Source: Vibrio penaeicida (GTDB lineage Bacteria > Pseudomonadota > Gammaproteobacteria > Enterobacterales > Vibrionaceae). From it: 64,000 nt of DNA. The position numbers and the translations under genes are program-made. Below the pieces are notes generated by a model, which did not search any database, was not told where the DNA came from, and was given only the letters and a program-made list of their open reading frames with translations. The stretch lies in contig NZ_BFAQ01000031.1 of NCBI RefSeq assembly GCF_002933855.1, forward strand, positions 62,001-126,000, written 5' to 3'. Each line of letters opens with the position of its first letter. Positions within the stretch are counted from its first letter, which is position 1. Below, in pieces: positions 8,263-15,703 of this stretch.

Positions 8263-8658
8263 TTATTTCGTAACCAGAGTAAATCCTTCATCTGCCCAAC
8301 CTGTAATGCCTCCAATCATTTTCTTGACGGGTCTTCCTAATTTGGCGAGTCGAATCGCTGCTTTTTCTGTCGCGTTACAGTGTGGTCCTGCACAGTAGAC
8401 AATGAATAACGTATCTTCTGGGTACGCTACCAAGTTTTTTGGGTTAATGCGCGAATGGGGCAAATTGACAGCACCATCTATATAACCAGTTTCAAAAACC
8501 GATTCGCCGCGGACATCAAGTAACACAAAGTCTTGGCGATTGTTGGTCATCGCGTGGTGAACATCCCAACAGTCTGTTTCGAATCTCAGTAGTAACTCGA
8601 AATGTGCTAGAGCGTCTTCGCTTGATGCGGCTGGTATTCTTGCAACGATTGATGACAT
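8263..8658 (-). CDS. Single-domain rhodanese-like protein
   Basis: 131 residues from the ATG at 8658, chosen because AGGAG lies 7 nt upstream; an upstream in-frame extension has no such site. It is one rhodanese domain, with VLLDVRGESVFETGYIDGAVNLP matching the family's first half (written here as one short motif run; key residues D48, R50, G62) and an active loop beginning at Cys89 (YCAGPHC). Rhodaneses move sulfane sulfur through a Cys persulfide. A second Cys at 94 in the loop could allow internal disulfide formation. It is divergent from a GlxA/FtrA regulator, which may control it. Confidence 0.88.
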   Translation of the reverse strand: MSSIVARIPAASSEDALAHFELLLRFETDCWDVHHAMTNNRQDFVLLDVRGESVFETGYIDGAVNLPHSRINPKNLVAYPEDTLFIVYCAGPHCNATEKAAIRLAKLGRPVKKMIGGITGWADEGFTLVTK

Positions 8659-8866
8659 AAGTCTCTCCTTTACTTCGTTTGTCAATTCTGGTGTCTTTTA
8701 ATGTTGTAGCCATTGTGTGCTGTTTTCTGTTGACTTACGATTGGCTTAAAAGTCATAGTTCGATAACTTTCAGCCAATATGTAAACCAAACAACCTATTC
8801 GTTAGGAAGGAATAAGCTGGAAGGAAATAGACGAAAGGATTAGGCAAAAGGAATAGAGGGAAAAGC

Positions 8867-9802
8867 ATGCGTGTAGCAATATTAAGTTACCCCAATGTGG
8901 CACTGTTTGAATTAGCGTGCGCCGTGGAGTTGTTTGGCCTGCCAAGACCGGAGTTTGAAAACTGGTATCAGTGCGATGTGGTGTCGTTTGAATTTGATCC
9001 GTTTGAATCCACGGCTGGGCTGTTGCTTCAAGCCAAACTAGTAAGCAACTTGAACGGCTACGATATGCTGGTGGTGCCAAGTTGGCCTGCTCAAGGCGTG
9101 GAGATTCCTTCTGTGTTAAAAGAAGCGGTTACCGCGTTCCATCAAGCAGGAAAGCGCATGGTTTCTTTCTGCTCTGGTGCATTTCTATTGGCAGAGCTTG
9201 GTGTATTTGATGGCCGTAATACCACGACGCATTGGCGGTATGCCGATGCTTTCCAACAGCGTTTTAAGCACCTTCATTACATTGATGACGTTCTTTACGT
9301 ATACGATGGAACTATAGGGTGTTCTGCTGGAAGCGCGTCCGCCATCGATCTTGGATTAGAGATCATTCGTCAGGATTACGGTTACGCCATCGCGAACCAA
9401 GTGGCGAGAAGATTAGTGGTATCGGCACATCGATTGGGGGGGCAATCCCAGTTTGTCGAAACCCCCATTTTGGAAGTCCCCAATCAGTTTTCACAGTCGA
9501 TAGACTGGGCGCTATCTCATCTCAATGAAAATATTGAGGTCGATGATCTTGCTTCACGCGCCAATATGTCGCGCCGAACCTTCGACCGTAAGTTTCGCAC
9601 CAGTTTTCATTTAAGCCCCAAAGCATGGCTTACGCAGCAGCGGCTTGAGAAAGCCAAAACGCTACTGGAAAACGAACATTACAGCGTCGAGAAAATCGCC
9701 GAGCTTAGTGGTTTTGAAAATGCTATAACCATGCGCCATCATTTTAGAAAGCAACTCAGTATTTCCCCGAATCAATACCGAAACCAGTTTTCATCGATGT
9801 AA
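8867..9802 (+). CDS. GlxA/FtrA-type transcriptional regulator (DJ-1/PfpI domain plus AraC HTH)
   Basis: 311 residues: an N-terminal DJ-1/PfpI-like domain (about 1-165, with the elbow segment SFCSGAFLLAE) fused to two AraC-type helix-turn-helix motifs (about 215-305; NMSRRTFDRKF and the second helix near SGFENAITMRHHF). The PfpI part is normally a ligand or partner-sensing domain in these regulators, not a protease. The gene is divergent from the rhodanese gene across about 210 bp, so the rhodanese is the simplest target. It resembles FtrA in layout, but orthology was not tested. Confidence 0.9.
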   Translation: MRVAILSYPNVALFELACAVELFGLPRPEFENWYQCDVVSFEFDPFESTAGLLLQAKLVSNLNGYDMLVVPSWPAQGVEIPSVLKEAVTAFHQAGKRMVSFCSGAFLLAELGVFDGRNTTTHWRYADAFQQRFKHLHYIDDVLYVYDGTIGCSAGSASAIDLGLEIIRQDYGYAIANQVARRLVVSAHRLGGQSQFVETPILEVPNQFSQSIDWALSHLNENIEVDDLASRANMSRRTFDRKFRTSFHLSPKAWLTQQRLEKAKTLLENEHYSVEKIAELSGFENAITMRHHFRKQLSISPNQYRNQFSSM

Positions 9803-9998
9803 TACTTCGACTGTTTTTTGTGCGTATTATTTGTTTTTTTTTAACGTTACGCTTGATGGGCTGAGCTTTTTATAAAACCTCATCGCAATTTTGAAAGTAA
9901 GTGTTGCCATACACTCGAATTGTCTTAGTAACATGATACTGTTTCCAAAAATAATGAGTGCAAAAGTGCAGCTATGGCGCTGGGTTAAGGGAATAATT

Positions 9999-10256
9999 GT
10001 GATTGATGTAATGGCTGTTTCAGGGCTTGTCCTGTTTCTGCTTGGAAGTGTGCTGATAGTCACAGAGGCGTTTCGAAAAAGTAAACTTTGGGGAGTTGGG
10101 TGCTTGCTACTCGGTCCTTTAATGGGCGTTCTATTCACGTTTCTCAACTGGGAAAAAGCAAAAATGCCTACTGCAATGTGGATCTGTGGATTGGTTCTTG
10201 TTTTACTGGTTTTCTTCAAGCAGCAACTGGGTTTTCAAAGCGGCGTGAGCGTCTAG
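9999..10256 (+). CDS. Small two/three-TM membrane protein
   Basis: About 85 residues from a GTG at 9999, preferred because AAGGGA lies 6 nt upstream; an ATG at 10011 is an alternative, and a much longer in-frame extension to 9891 has no ribosome site. It has three hydrophobic segments (near 5-22, 33-49 and 61-76 of the GTG form) separated by short basic loops. No family is recognised. It ends 13 nt before the GNAT gene and may be co-transcribed with it. Confidence 0.55.
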   Translation: MIDVMAVSGLVLFLLGSVLIVTEAFRKSKLWGVGCLLLGPLMGVLFTFLNWEKAKMPTAMWICGLVLVLLVFFKQQLGFQSGVSV

Positions 10257-10269
10257 GAGAAACGAGAAA

Positions 10270-10770
10270 ATGTATCATACTGAAAGATTAATCATCCGAC
10301 ATTTTGAAATATCGGATGCGGAATTCATTGTTAAGTTACTTAATGATCCATTGTTTGTCCGTTATATCGGCGACAGAAATGTACGCACTGTTGATGATGC
10401 CGAAAATTACCTAACTCGAATTACCCAAAGCTATACCCAATATGGCTTTAGTTTGAGTATGGTCATGTTAAAAGAGACTCAAACACCCATTGGTATGTGC
10501 GGTATATTGAAACGCGATGAGCTCGAATTACCCGATTTAGGCTACGCATTACTTACTGAATACAATGGAAATGGCTACGCTACAGAAGCATGCAACGCTG
10601 TTCTCAAAGATGGCTTGGAAAATCACGATGTCCGTGAAGTATTAGCTGTGACTTTGCCAAATAATCTTGCTTCCAATCAACTGCTTTTAAAGTTGGGGTT
10701 TACTCTCCAAGGCACCCAATTACTCTACGGTGACGACAATAACCTTTATTTCCGAAAGCTTTCAAAATGA
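10270..10770 (+). CDS. GNAT acetyltransferase, RimJ/RimL type
   Basis: 166 residues starting MYHTERLIIRHFEISDAEF, the typical opening of RimJ/RimL-like N-acetyltransferases (TERLxIR). The acetyl-CoA-binding region reads LTEYNGNGYATEAC, matching the Q/R-x-x-G-x-G/A pattern, and is followed by the conserved V-x-A-V/T-T-x-x-x-N-x-x-S (LAVTLPNNLASNQLL). These enzymes move an acetyl group from acetyl-CoA to a protein N terminus or a small amine; the acceptor is not predictable. ATG follows AGGAGAAACGAGAAA. Confidence 0.9.
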   Translation: MYHTERLIIRHFEISDAEFIVKLLNDPLFVRYIGDRNVRTVDDAENYLTRITQSYTQYGFSLSMVMLKETQTPIGMCGILKRDELELPDLGYALLTEYNGNGYATEACNAVLKDGLENHDVREVLAVTLPNNLASNQLLLKLGFTLQGTQLLYGDDNNLYFRKLSK

Positions 10771-10871
10771 AAAAGGATCGTTCAACGCAATAAACCTCTC
10801 TACTGTCACATTACTTAGTGCTGATTCGCTTTAAAGTATATAAAAAATCAAAAGCTTATGTAGGAAGTAAT

Positions 10872-11282
10872 ATGTACAAAGGAAGTTGCTTGTGTGGCGG
10901 TGTCGAACTTTCAATACAAGGGAAAATAACCGACATTATTCATTGCCACTGTTCTCTATGTCGAAAGTCCAGTGGTACGGCATTTGCGACCAATGGGTTT
11001 GTGAATACGAGTGACTTTGAAATCACTAAAGGCAGAGATTTACTTGGTTTTTTCGAAGTGAAACCAGGCAAAAAAAGGCATTTCTGCCAACGATGTGCGT
11101 CTCCGGTTTACAGCTCCAACAACGAAAATCCAAGTCAAATCCGCATCCGTTTAGGCATTTTGGACTCTGATATCGAGGAAAAACCCATTTCTCACAATTT
11201 CGTGACCTCAAAAGCGAATTGGGACAGCTTGAACGAAAAACTTCCTCATTATGAGCGGCATGAGCCCAGCCGAGATAAATAG
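10872..11282 (+). CDS. GFA-family zinc protein
   Basis: 136 residues from the ATG at 10872 (GGAAGT upstream); an upstream in-frame TTG was not used. The zinc ligands of the GFA (glutathione-dependent formaldehyde-activating-like) fold are present: CLCGG near residue 6, HCSLCRKSSG near 30 and CQRC near 80. Most members of this family are not formaldehyde enzymes, and their substrates are unknown. It is cytoplasmic with no signal peptide, and neighbours give no pathway hint. Confidence 0.88.
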   Translation: MYKGSCLCGGVELSIQGKITDIIHCHCSLCRKSSGTAFATNGFVNTSDFEITKGRDLLGFFEVKPGKKRHFCQRCASPVYSSNNENPSQIRIRLGILDSDIEEKPISHNFVTSKANWDSLNEKLPHYERHEPSRDK

Positions 11283-11488
11283 CTTCTCTTATTGAGAGTA
11301 GAGGATCGAATAGGCAAAAGAGGTTCGAAGAAAATGTCATGCACCGCTCACTAAATAATGAACTTAAATATTTGGTTAATTATATGGGAGCTTAGCGCTC
11401 CAACAGAATGCATATGATACTGTGTGATTACTGTGAACAAGACACTGTTAGTTTCTTTCCATTGGCAATCACATAAGGTGGTATCTAT

Positions 11489-12148
11489 ATGAAATCTTTT
11501 CCTAATATGCAGCAACCTGATGGAAGCCTTTATTGTGGGGCGTATTGTGTCGTTGCAACGCTTTATGCCTTCGATAAGCTACCATTTACTGCGCCTCCAT
11601 CTTTGAATCGCTACGATATCCAGACAAAGTCCTTTTCAGGGCCAAAGTTGGATATTGTAGACAGTTCCAACTTAACCGATCTGGCGCTAGAGCTGTATAA
11701 AGTGACGGGGATTCTTACGAAAGGAACGAATCCAGAATATGGTCATCATTCAGAAAGTTACAACTCATTGGGAGCGATGCTTTATATCTTGCAAGAGTGT
11801 GGGCTAAAAGCCGAGGTCGTATTTCAAGACCAAGCTGCTTTAGAAGCCATTCAAAAGAACTTTCCTATAGAGTTTGAGTTGATAGAAACACTCGGTTCGC
11901 CCATAGAGATATTAGCTAACGATCCACCAAGCCCTAAAGCGTCAACCCCAAAAGATAGCGTGTTAATATCCGTTATTGAGCATAGTGATCTCCACTATGT
12001 TGCAAACAACGACAGAGGCGAATGGTTCGATTCTGATATGGATAATCACCTTTACCATTGGAAGCCAATTGAAGAGTGGAAGAGCGACCAAGAAGAAAAG
12101 CGCGAAGGCGCGTCTTGGTACGGAGTATCCATTCGAGTTCGTGAGTAG
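11489..12148 (+). CDS. Hypothetical protein with papain/C39-like Cys-His-Asp pattern
   Basis: 219 residues without signal peptide. The N-terminal segment Q8/Q9...YCGAYCVVATLYAF resembles the Gln-x(n)-Cys-Gly-x-x-Cys helix start of papain-fold (C39-like) peptidases, with Cys16 as possible nucleophile; His169 (LHYVANN) and Asp181 or Asp183 (WFDSD) are placed like the His-Asp partners. The middle is variable and acidic. This is a fold guess from spacing, not a family match; it could equally be a non-enzymatic relative. ATG follows AAGGTGG. The gene stands alone and ends before a repeat array. Confidence 0.6.
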   Translation: MKSFPNMQQPDGSLYCGAYCVVATLYAFDKLPFTAPPSLNRYDIQTKSFSGPKLDIVDSSNLTDLALELYKVTGILTKGTNPEYGHHSESYNSLGAMLYILQECGLKAEVVFQDQAALEAIQKNFPIEFELIETLGSPIEILANDPPSPKASTPKDSVLISVIEHSDLHYVANNDRGEWFDSDMDNHLYHWKPIEEWKSDQEEKREGASWYGVSIRVRE

Positions 12149-12174
12149 CTGCCAACCTACATAATCGTGCGTAT

Positions 12175-12249
12175 ATAACCTTGAAATCTAATACCTCGAA
12201 ACCTAATACCTCGAAACCTATAACCTTGAAACCTATAACCTTGAAACCG
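12175..12249. repeat. 15-bp tandem repeat, five copies
   Basis: Units of the type ATAACCTTGAAACCT start at 12175, 12190, 12205, 12220 and 12235. Two sub-types alternate in pairs (ACCTTG and ACCTCG). The array fills the space between convergent genes, and its last copy forms one arm of the following hairpin. Confidence 0.9.
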
Positions 12250-12291
12250 AAGCATCGAACGGTGCTCCGGTTTCAAGGCTTATAAGGTTAT
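12235..12291. terminator. Hairpin between convergent genes, built on the repeat
   Basis: CCTTGAAACCG (12239-12249) pairs perfectly with CGGTTTCAAGG (12268-12278), extended inward by AGCA/TGCT and outward by ATAACC/GGTTAT across a bulge. There is no T-tract, so it may be a processed 3' end more than a classic intrinsic terminator. Confidence 0.6.
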
Positions 12292-12836
12292 GCTTTGGAC
12301 AAAAACGCAGCCAGAGGTTTGATGTTCGCAAGTAAGGTTAATTCCGCCAATGCCGTTTCATGAACGATATAGGCTGGAATGGTTTTATCTCCTAACTCCA
12401 ACGCTCTTGTTGCGCAAGCATCCTGAATCACCGTGGTTTGGAAACCGCGCTCCATGGCTGCTCGAGTTGTGGTACTCACACACATGTGAGTCATCATCCC
12501 TGCGATAACGACATGCTCGACTCCGAACTGGCGCAGTGTGCTTTCAAGGTCGGTTTCCCAGAAAGAGTTAGGGTAGTGTTTAGTCAGCACCGTTTCCTGA
12601 GATTTGGGAATGACTGTGGAGTGAATCTCTTGCCCTTTTGTGTCTGGCAGCATAAATCCTAATTCAGAGTTTGCAGCTAAATGCTGAATATGAATGATGG
12701 GGCGGTCTGCATTTCTAAACTCATTTAGTAATTGCTGCGCCTTAGTGGCGGCTTCTATCGGGTTTTCTAATGGCAGAGCTCCGCCTTCAAAGTAATCGTT
12801 TTGAATGTCGATTAGTACTAACGCTGTGTTTTCCAT
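12288..12836 (-). CDS. Isochorismatase-family cysteine hydrolase
   Basis: 182 residues with the family's catalytic triad in the expected places: Asp10 (LVLIDIQNDY), Lys86 and Cys119 (MMTHMCVSTT, including the conserved T-H-x-C-V). Members hydrolyse amides or enol ethers (nicotinamide, ureidoacrylate, isochorismate, carbamates), and sequence alone does not tell which. It is cytoplasmic. It is divergent from a GlxA-type regulator, an arrangement often seen in this family, so the regulator may control it. Confidence 0.9.
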   Translation of the reverse strand: MENTALVLIDIQNDYFEGGALPLENPIEAATKAQQLLNEFRNADRPIIHIQHLAANSELGFMLPDTKGQEIHSTVIPKSQETVLTKHYPNSFWETDLESTLRQFGVEHVVIAGMMTHMCVSTTTRAAMERGFQTTVIQDACATRALELGDKTIPAYIVHETALAELTLLANIKPLAAFLSKA

Positions 12837-12932
12837 GAGTAATCATCCTCGTTGAGTATTAGTTCAATGTACGCTCTGACTGGTGGATTATTAATGGCGT
12901 AAATAGACTTTTTGTGGTTAAATTTCGCCAAT

Positions 12933-13847
12933 ATGAAAATGCTTAATATCTATATACTGACGTTTCCCGAAGTGATGCCTTCAGCCTTGCAAGGGTTAAA
13001 AGACTTGTTTCGAATTGCTAACCAGCATGTCGGGAGCGATTTTTTTATCGTTCAGGAACTGTCTTGTGAGAGTGCGTTGCCTATTGATGGAAAAGGGCTC
13101 ATTTTTATACCGCCTTGTTTATCTGATGAATTGCCCGATTTCCAATCGGAGGATGTGATCTCACTTATCCAAAGCTGGCACCGAGCAGGAGCCGTCATTG
13201 TGTCTTCTTGTGCCAGCGTATTTTGGTTAGCGAATGCAGGATTGCTTGATGGGAAATACGCCACTACGCATTGGCGGTTGTGCGACCAGCTTGAAAAAGC
13301 TCACCCTTCAATTGCTAAAGTCTGCGCGCATGAGATGTTAGTGGATGAAGGAAAGGTGGTCACAGCCGCGGGGCTGTACGCGTTTCAAGATTTGGCGTTG
13401 CATGTCATGGCTAGATACGCCAATTTTGAGTTAGCAAAACAAGTCGCGGATTACTGTTTACTGGATTTTAAAGGCAGAATGCAGGCTTACTATCAAAGAT
13501 TCATTCCCGAGTTGACTCATGGCGACGCCACTATTGTGAAAGCGCAACAATATTGCGAGGTGCACTATCGGGAAGAATTATCCGTTTCAAGCATTGCTAA
13601 GCACTGTCATATGAGTGAGCGAAGTTTGTTGCGCCGATTTAAAAGTGCGACGGGTTATACGCCTAAGCAGTACATTATTCAGCTTAGGATAGAGCGCGCT
13701 AAGCAATTGATAGAACTTGAACATATCACCATTGAAGCTGTTGGCGCATCCGTAGGGTATTTAGACGTCAGTAATTTCACTAAATTGTTTAAAAAAACAA
13801 CGGGGATCACCCCTGCTGAATTTAAACAGCGATCCGGAAAAAAATAA
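12933..13847 (+). CDS. GlxA-type regulator (PfpI-like domain plus AraC HTH)
   Basis: About 304 residues from the ATG at 12933 (a second ATG at 12939 is possible; an upstream TTG was rejected). The N-terminal DJ-1/PfpI-like domain includes VSSCASVFWLANAG, and the C-terminal AraC domain has HCHMSERSLLRRF and the second motif around GYLDVSNFTKLF with the typical GITPAEFKQR end. It is divergent from the isochorismatase-family gene, its likely target. It is a second example within 5 kb of a GlxA-like regulator beside a small hydrolase-like gene. Its stop lies 8 nt before the next GNAT gene. Confidence 0.9.
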   Translation: MKMLNIYILTFPEVMPSALQGLKDLFRIANQHVGSDFFIVQELSCESALPIDGKGLIFIPPCLSDELPDFQSEDVISLIQSWHRAGAVIVSSCASVFWLANAGLLDGKYATTHWRLCDQLEKAHPSIAKVCAHEMLVDEGKVVTAAGLYAFQDLALHVMARYANFELAKQVADYCLLDFKGRMQAYYQRFIPELTHGDATIVKAQQYCEVHYREELSVSSIAKHCHMSERSLLRRFKSATGYTPKQYIIQLRIERAKQLIELEHITIEAVGASVGYLDVSNFTKLFKKTTGITPAEFKQRSGKK

Positions 13848-13855
13848 GCAAAACT

Positions 13856-14275
13856 ATGATTAGACCAATTAAAAACCAAGAGATTGAAGCCGTATTAGAC
13901 ATATGGCTGACAGCTTCTATTCAGGCACACGACTTCATCAAAGCAGACTTCTGGAGAAGCCAGCTAGATAACATGCGAAATGTATACCTTCCCGCATCGG
14001 AAGTCTGTGTTTATGAACAAGGCGGTGACATTGTCGGGTTCTACGCATTGTATGAAGACAACTTAGCTGCCATTTTTGTTTCCCCAGAGTGTCAGGGAAA
14101 AGGCGTTGGGAAAGCGCTCATCTCTGATGCAAAAGCGCGTCGCCAATCGCTTACTTTATCGGTTTACAAGGATAACCACGCCAGTTATCAATTTTACCTT
14201 TCACAAGGCTTTAGAGCGGTCAGCGAGCAAGATGATGAACATACTGGGCATCCAGAGATTACAATGACCATTTAA
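13856..14275 (+). CDS. GNAT acetyltransferase, YjaB-like
   Basis: 139 residues. It opens MIRPIKNQEIEAVLDIW and has the acetyl-CoA loop SPECQGKGVGKAL (Q-x-x-G-x-G) followed by LSVYKDNHASYQFYLSQGF, the classic GNAT Asn and Tyr-containing segment. The layout and length match YjaB-type N-acetyltransferases. The acceptor is unknown. It may be transcribed with the upstream regulator and the downstream GNAT gene (15-nt gap). Confidence 0.88.
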   Translation: MIRPIKNQEIEAVLDIWLTASIQAHDFIKADFWRSQLDNMRNVYLPASEVCVYEQGGDIVGFYALYEDNLAAIFVSPECQGKGVGKALISDAKARRQSLTLSVYKDNHASYQFYLSQGFRAVSEQDDEHTGHPEITMTI

Positions 14276-14290
14276 ATTGAGGCGAGGTAC

Positions 14291-14767
14291 ATGGAGTTAC
14301 TCTCATTTAAAGCAAGTTACGCAGCGCAAGTAGAGGCATGGTTTCCGACTAGAGAAGAGTCGTTGATGTGGGGTGGCAGAGTGTTTGGCTGGCCAATTTC
14401 CACGGAAAAAATGCTCCAACGTTCGCAAGAAAAGGATTTAACGTTTTTTGTTTTGCTAGAAAAGGAGGAGGTTGTTGGTTTTATCGAGCACAACAAAGTG
14501 TCTGAAAATGAAATGAGGCTATGTCGAATCGCCATTAACCCTGCCTTTCGTGGTAAAGGTTACGGGAAAAAACTGGTTCAGCTTTCGGTTGATAATATTT
14601 GCCAACACGGTAAATTCTCGGTGGTTTCACTAGCGGTTTTTCAGCACAACGTTATAGCAAAAAAGTGCTATGAATCATTTGGGTTTCAAGTCAGTGAGCG
14701 AGGGCCTCATTTTAAAATATTTGATGGCGAGGAATGGCCTCTGTTTCAAATGGTTTTAGCACTGTAA
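14291..14767 (+). CDS. GNAT acetyltransferase
   Basis: 158 residues with the GNAT core: strand IAINPAFRGKGYGKKLVQL carrying the R-G-K-G-Y-G acetyl-CoA loop, then AVFQHNVIAKKCYESFGFQ. The N-terminal WFPTREESLMWGG is typical of a subgroup of small-molecule or ribosomal acetyltransferases. GAGG precedes the ATG. The acceptor cannot be predicted. It is third in a possible operon with the GlxA-type regulator and the YjaB-like gene. Confidence 0.88.
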   Translation: MELLSFKASYAAQVEAWFPTREESLMWGGRVFGWPISTEKMLQRSQEKDLTFFVLLEKEEVVGFIEHNKVSENEMRLCRIAINPAFRGKGYGKKLVQLSVDNICQHGKFSVVSLAVFQHNVIAKKCYESFGFQVSERGPHFKIFDGEEWPLFQMVLAL

Positions 14768-14956
14768 TACTTACGTCACCCTTTTTTATTCGTTCTTTTT
14801 TATCCACTAATTCAAAATGATGTGTTCCATTTTTGATTTATTTCTCCTCATTTAGGCAGTCAAATTGTATAGCTTCTATACTTTTTTAACATGAAGTCGC
14901 TTTACCGCTCATATTGAGTAGGTTAAAGCTTGTGCCAGAAAAGAGAGATAAAAATA

Positions 14957-15697
14957 ATGAAAAAGTGGGTCGTGATTTTTTTTGTAATGTCCTGTCATTT
15001 CTTCGCTAGTGTGAGCGTAGCTGAAGAAAAAGCCGTTAATGTCGGGTTTGTTGTGGGCATTCCACCTTTCGTTGTGGGTGATTCAGGTATTTTAGTGGAC
15101 CTAGTTACGGAAGCGCTTGGGAGGTCGGAGTACAAGGTTGTAAATTATGAATTCCCCAGCAAGCAGTTCGATCAAGATCCTCTTAACGCGTTTGAAGAGC
15201 TTGATATCTTCATCGGTACACCGCTTAACTTCAGAGTCGATTATTCCTACGGAAAGGTTTACGAGTTTGATAACGTAGCCGTTTCTAAAGCTTCTAGCCA
15301 GCTAAAAATAGACAGAATTTCTGACCTTAAAGGCAAATACATTGTTGGTTTTAACAATGCCAATCAACACCTAAAAGAACCGTTCACCACTTTCCATAGT
15401 CAGGAACTAAAAAATTGGGAAGGGTATAGAGAAATTGAAAATCAGAAATCTCAATTTGATATGCTGATGAAAGACCGTACGCAAGTCATTCTTTTAGATA
15501 GAAGTATGGCGTATTACTACGCCCGCCAAGCAGGTGTAAAAAATATGGAAGGCTTAGTTTTCCATGAAATATTCCCTCTCAAAAATGCCATTTACGTTGT
15601 AGGCCGTGATCAAGAGTACATCCAACTTATTTCTTCTAATCTCGAAAACATGAGAAAAGATGGGACGCTTGATGAACTGCTAAACCGCTACCGATAG
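14957..15697 (+). CDS. Periplasmic solute-binding (SBP family 3-like) protein
   Basis: 246 residues from the ATG at 14957; an upstream TTG in frame was not used because it would bury the signal peptide. The signal peptide covers about 1-24 (VSVAEE at cleavage). The mature part has the two-lobe binding-protein pattern: VNVGFVVGIPPFVV near the start and a second lobe with QVILLDRSMAYYY and the terminal MRKDGTLDELLNRY typical of amino-acid-type SBPs. No transporter gene is nearby. It lies 6 nt before a histidine kinase gene, so it probably serves as the periplasmic sensor for that kinase. Confidence 0.85.
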   Translation: MKKWVVIFFVMSCHFFASVSVAEEKAVNVGFVVGIPPFVVGDSGILVDLVTEALGRSEYKVVNYEFPSKQFDQDPLNAFEELDIFIGTPLNFRVDYSYGKVYEFDNVAVSKASSQLKIDRISDLKGKYIVGFNNANQHLKEPFTTFHSQELKNWEGYREIENQKSQFDMLMKDRTQVILLDRSMAYYYARQAGVKNMEGLVFHEIFPLKNAIYVVGRDQEYIQLISSNLENMRKDGTLDELLNRYR

Positions 15698-15703
15698 TTT
15701 TTT

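Noticed and set aside
9827..10219. 130-codon minus-strand ORF opposite the small membrane protein gene
   Set aside because: Low-complexity Ser/Thr-rich shadow with no start site; the plus-strand frame with AAGGGA is preferred.
12175..12249. CRISPR or integron attC array
   Set aside because: 15-bp head-to-tail units with no spacers or core sites.
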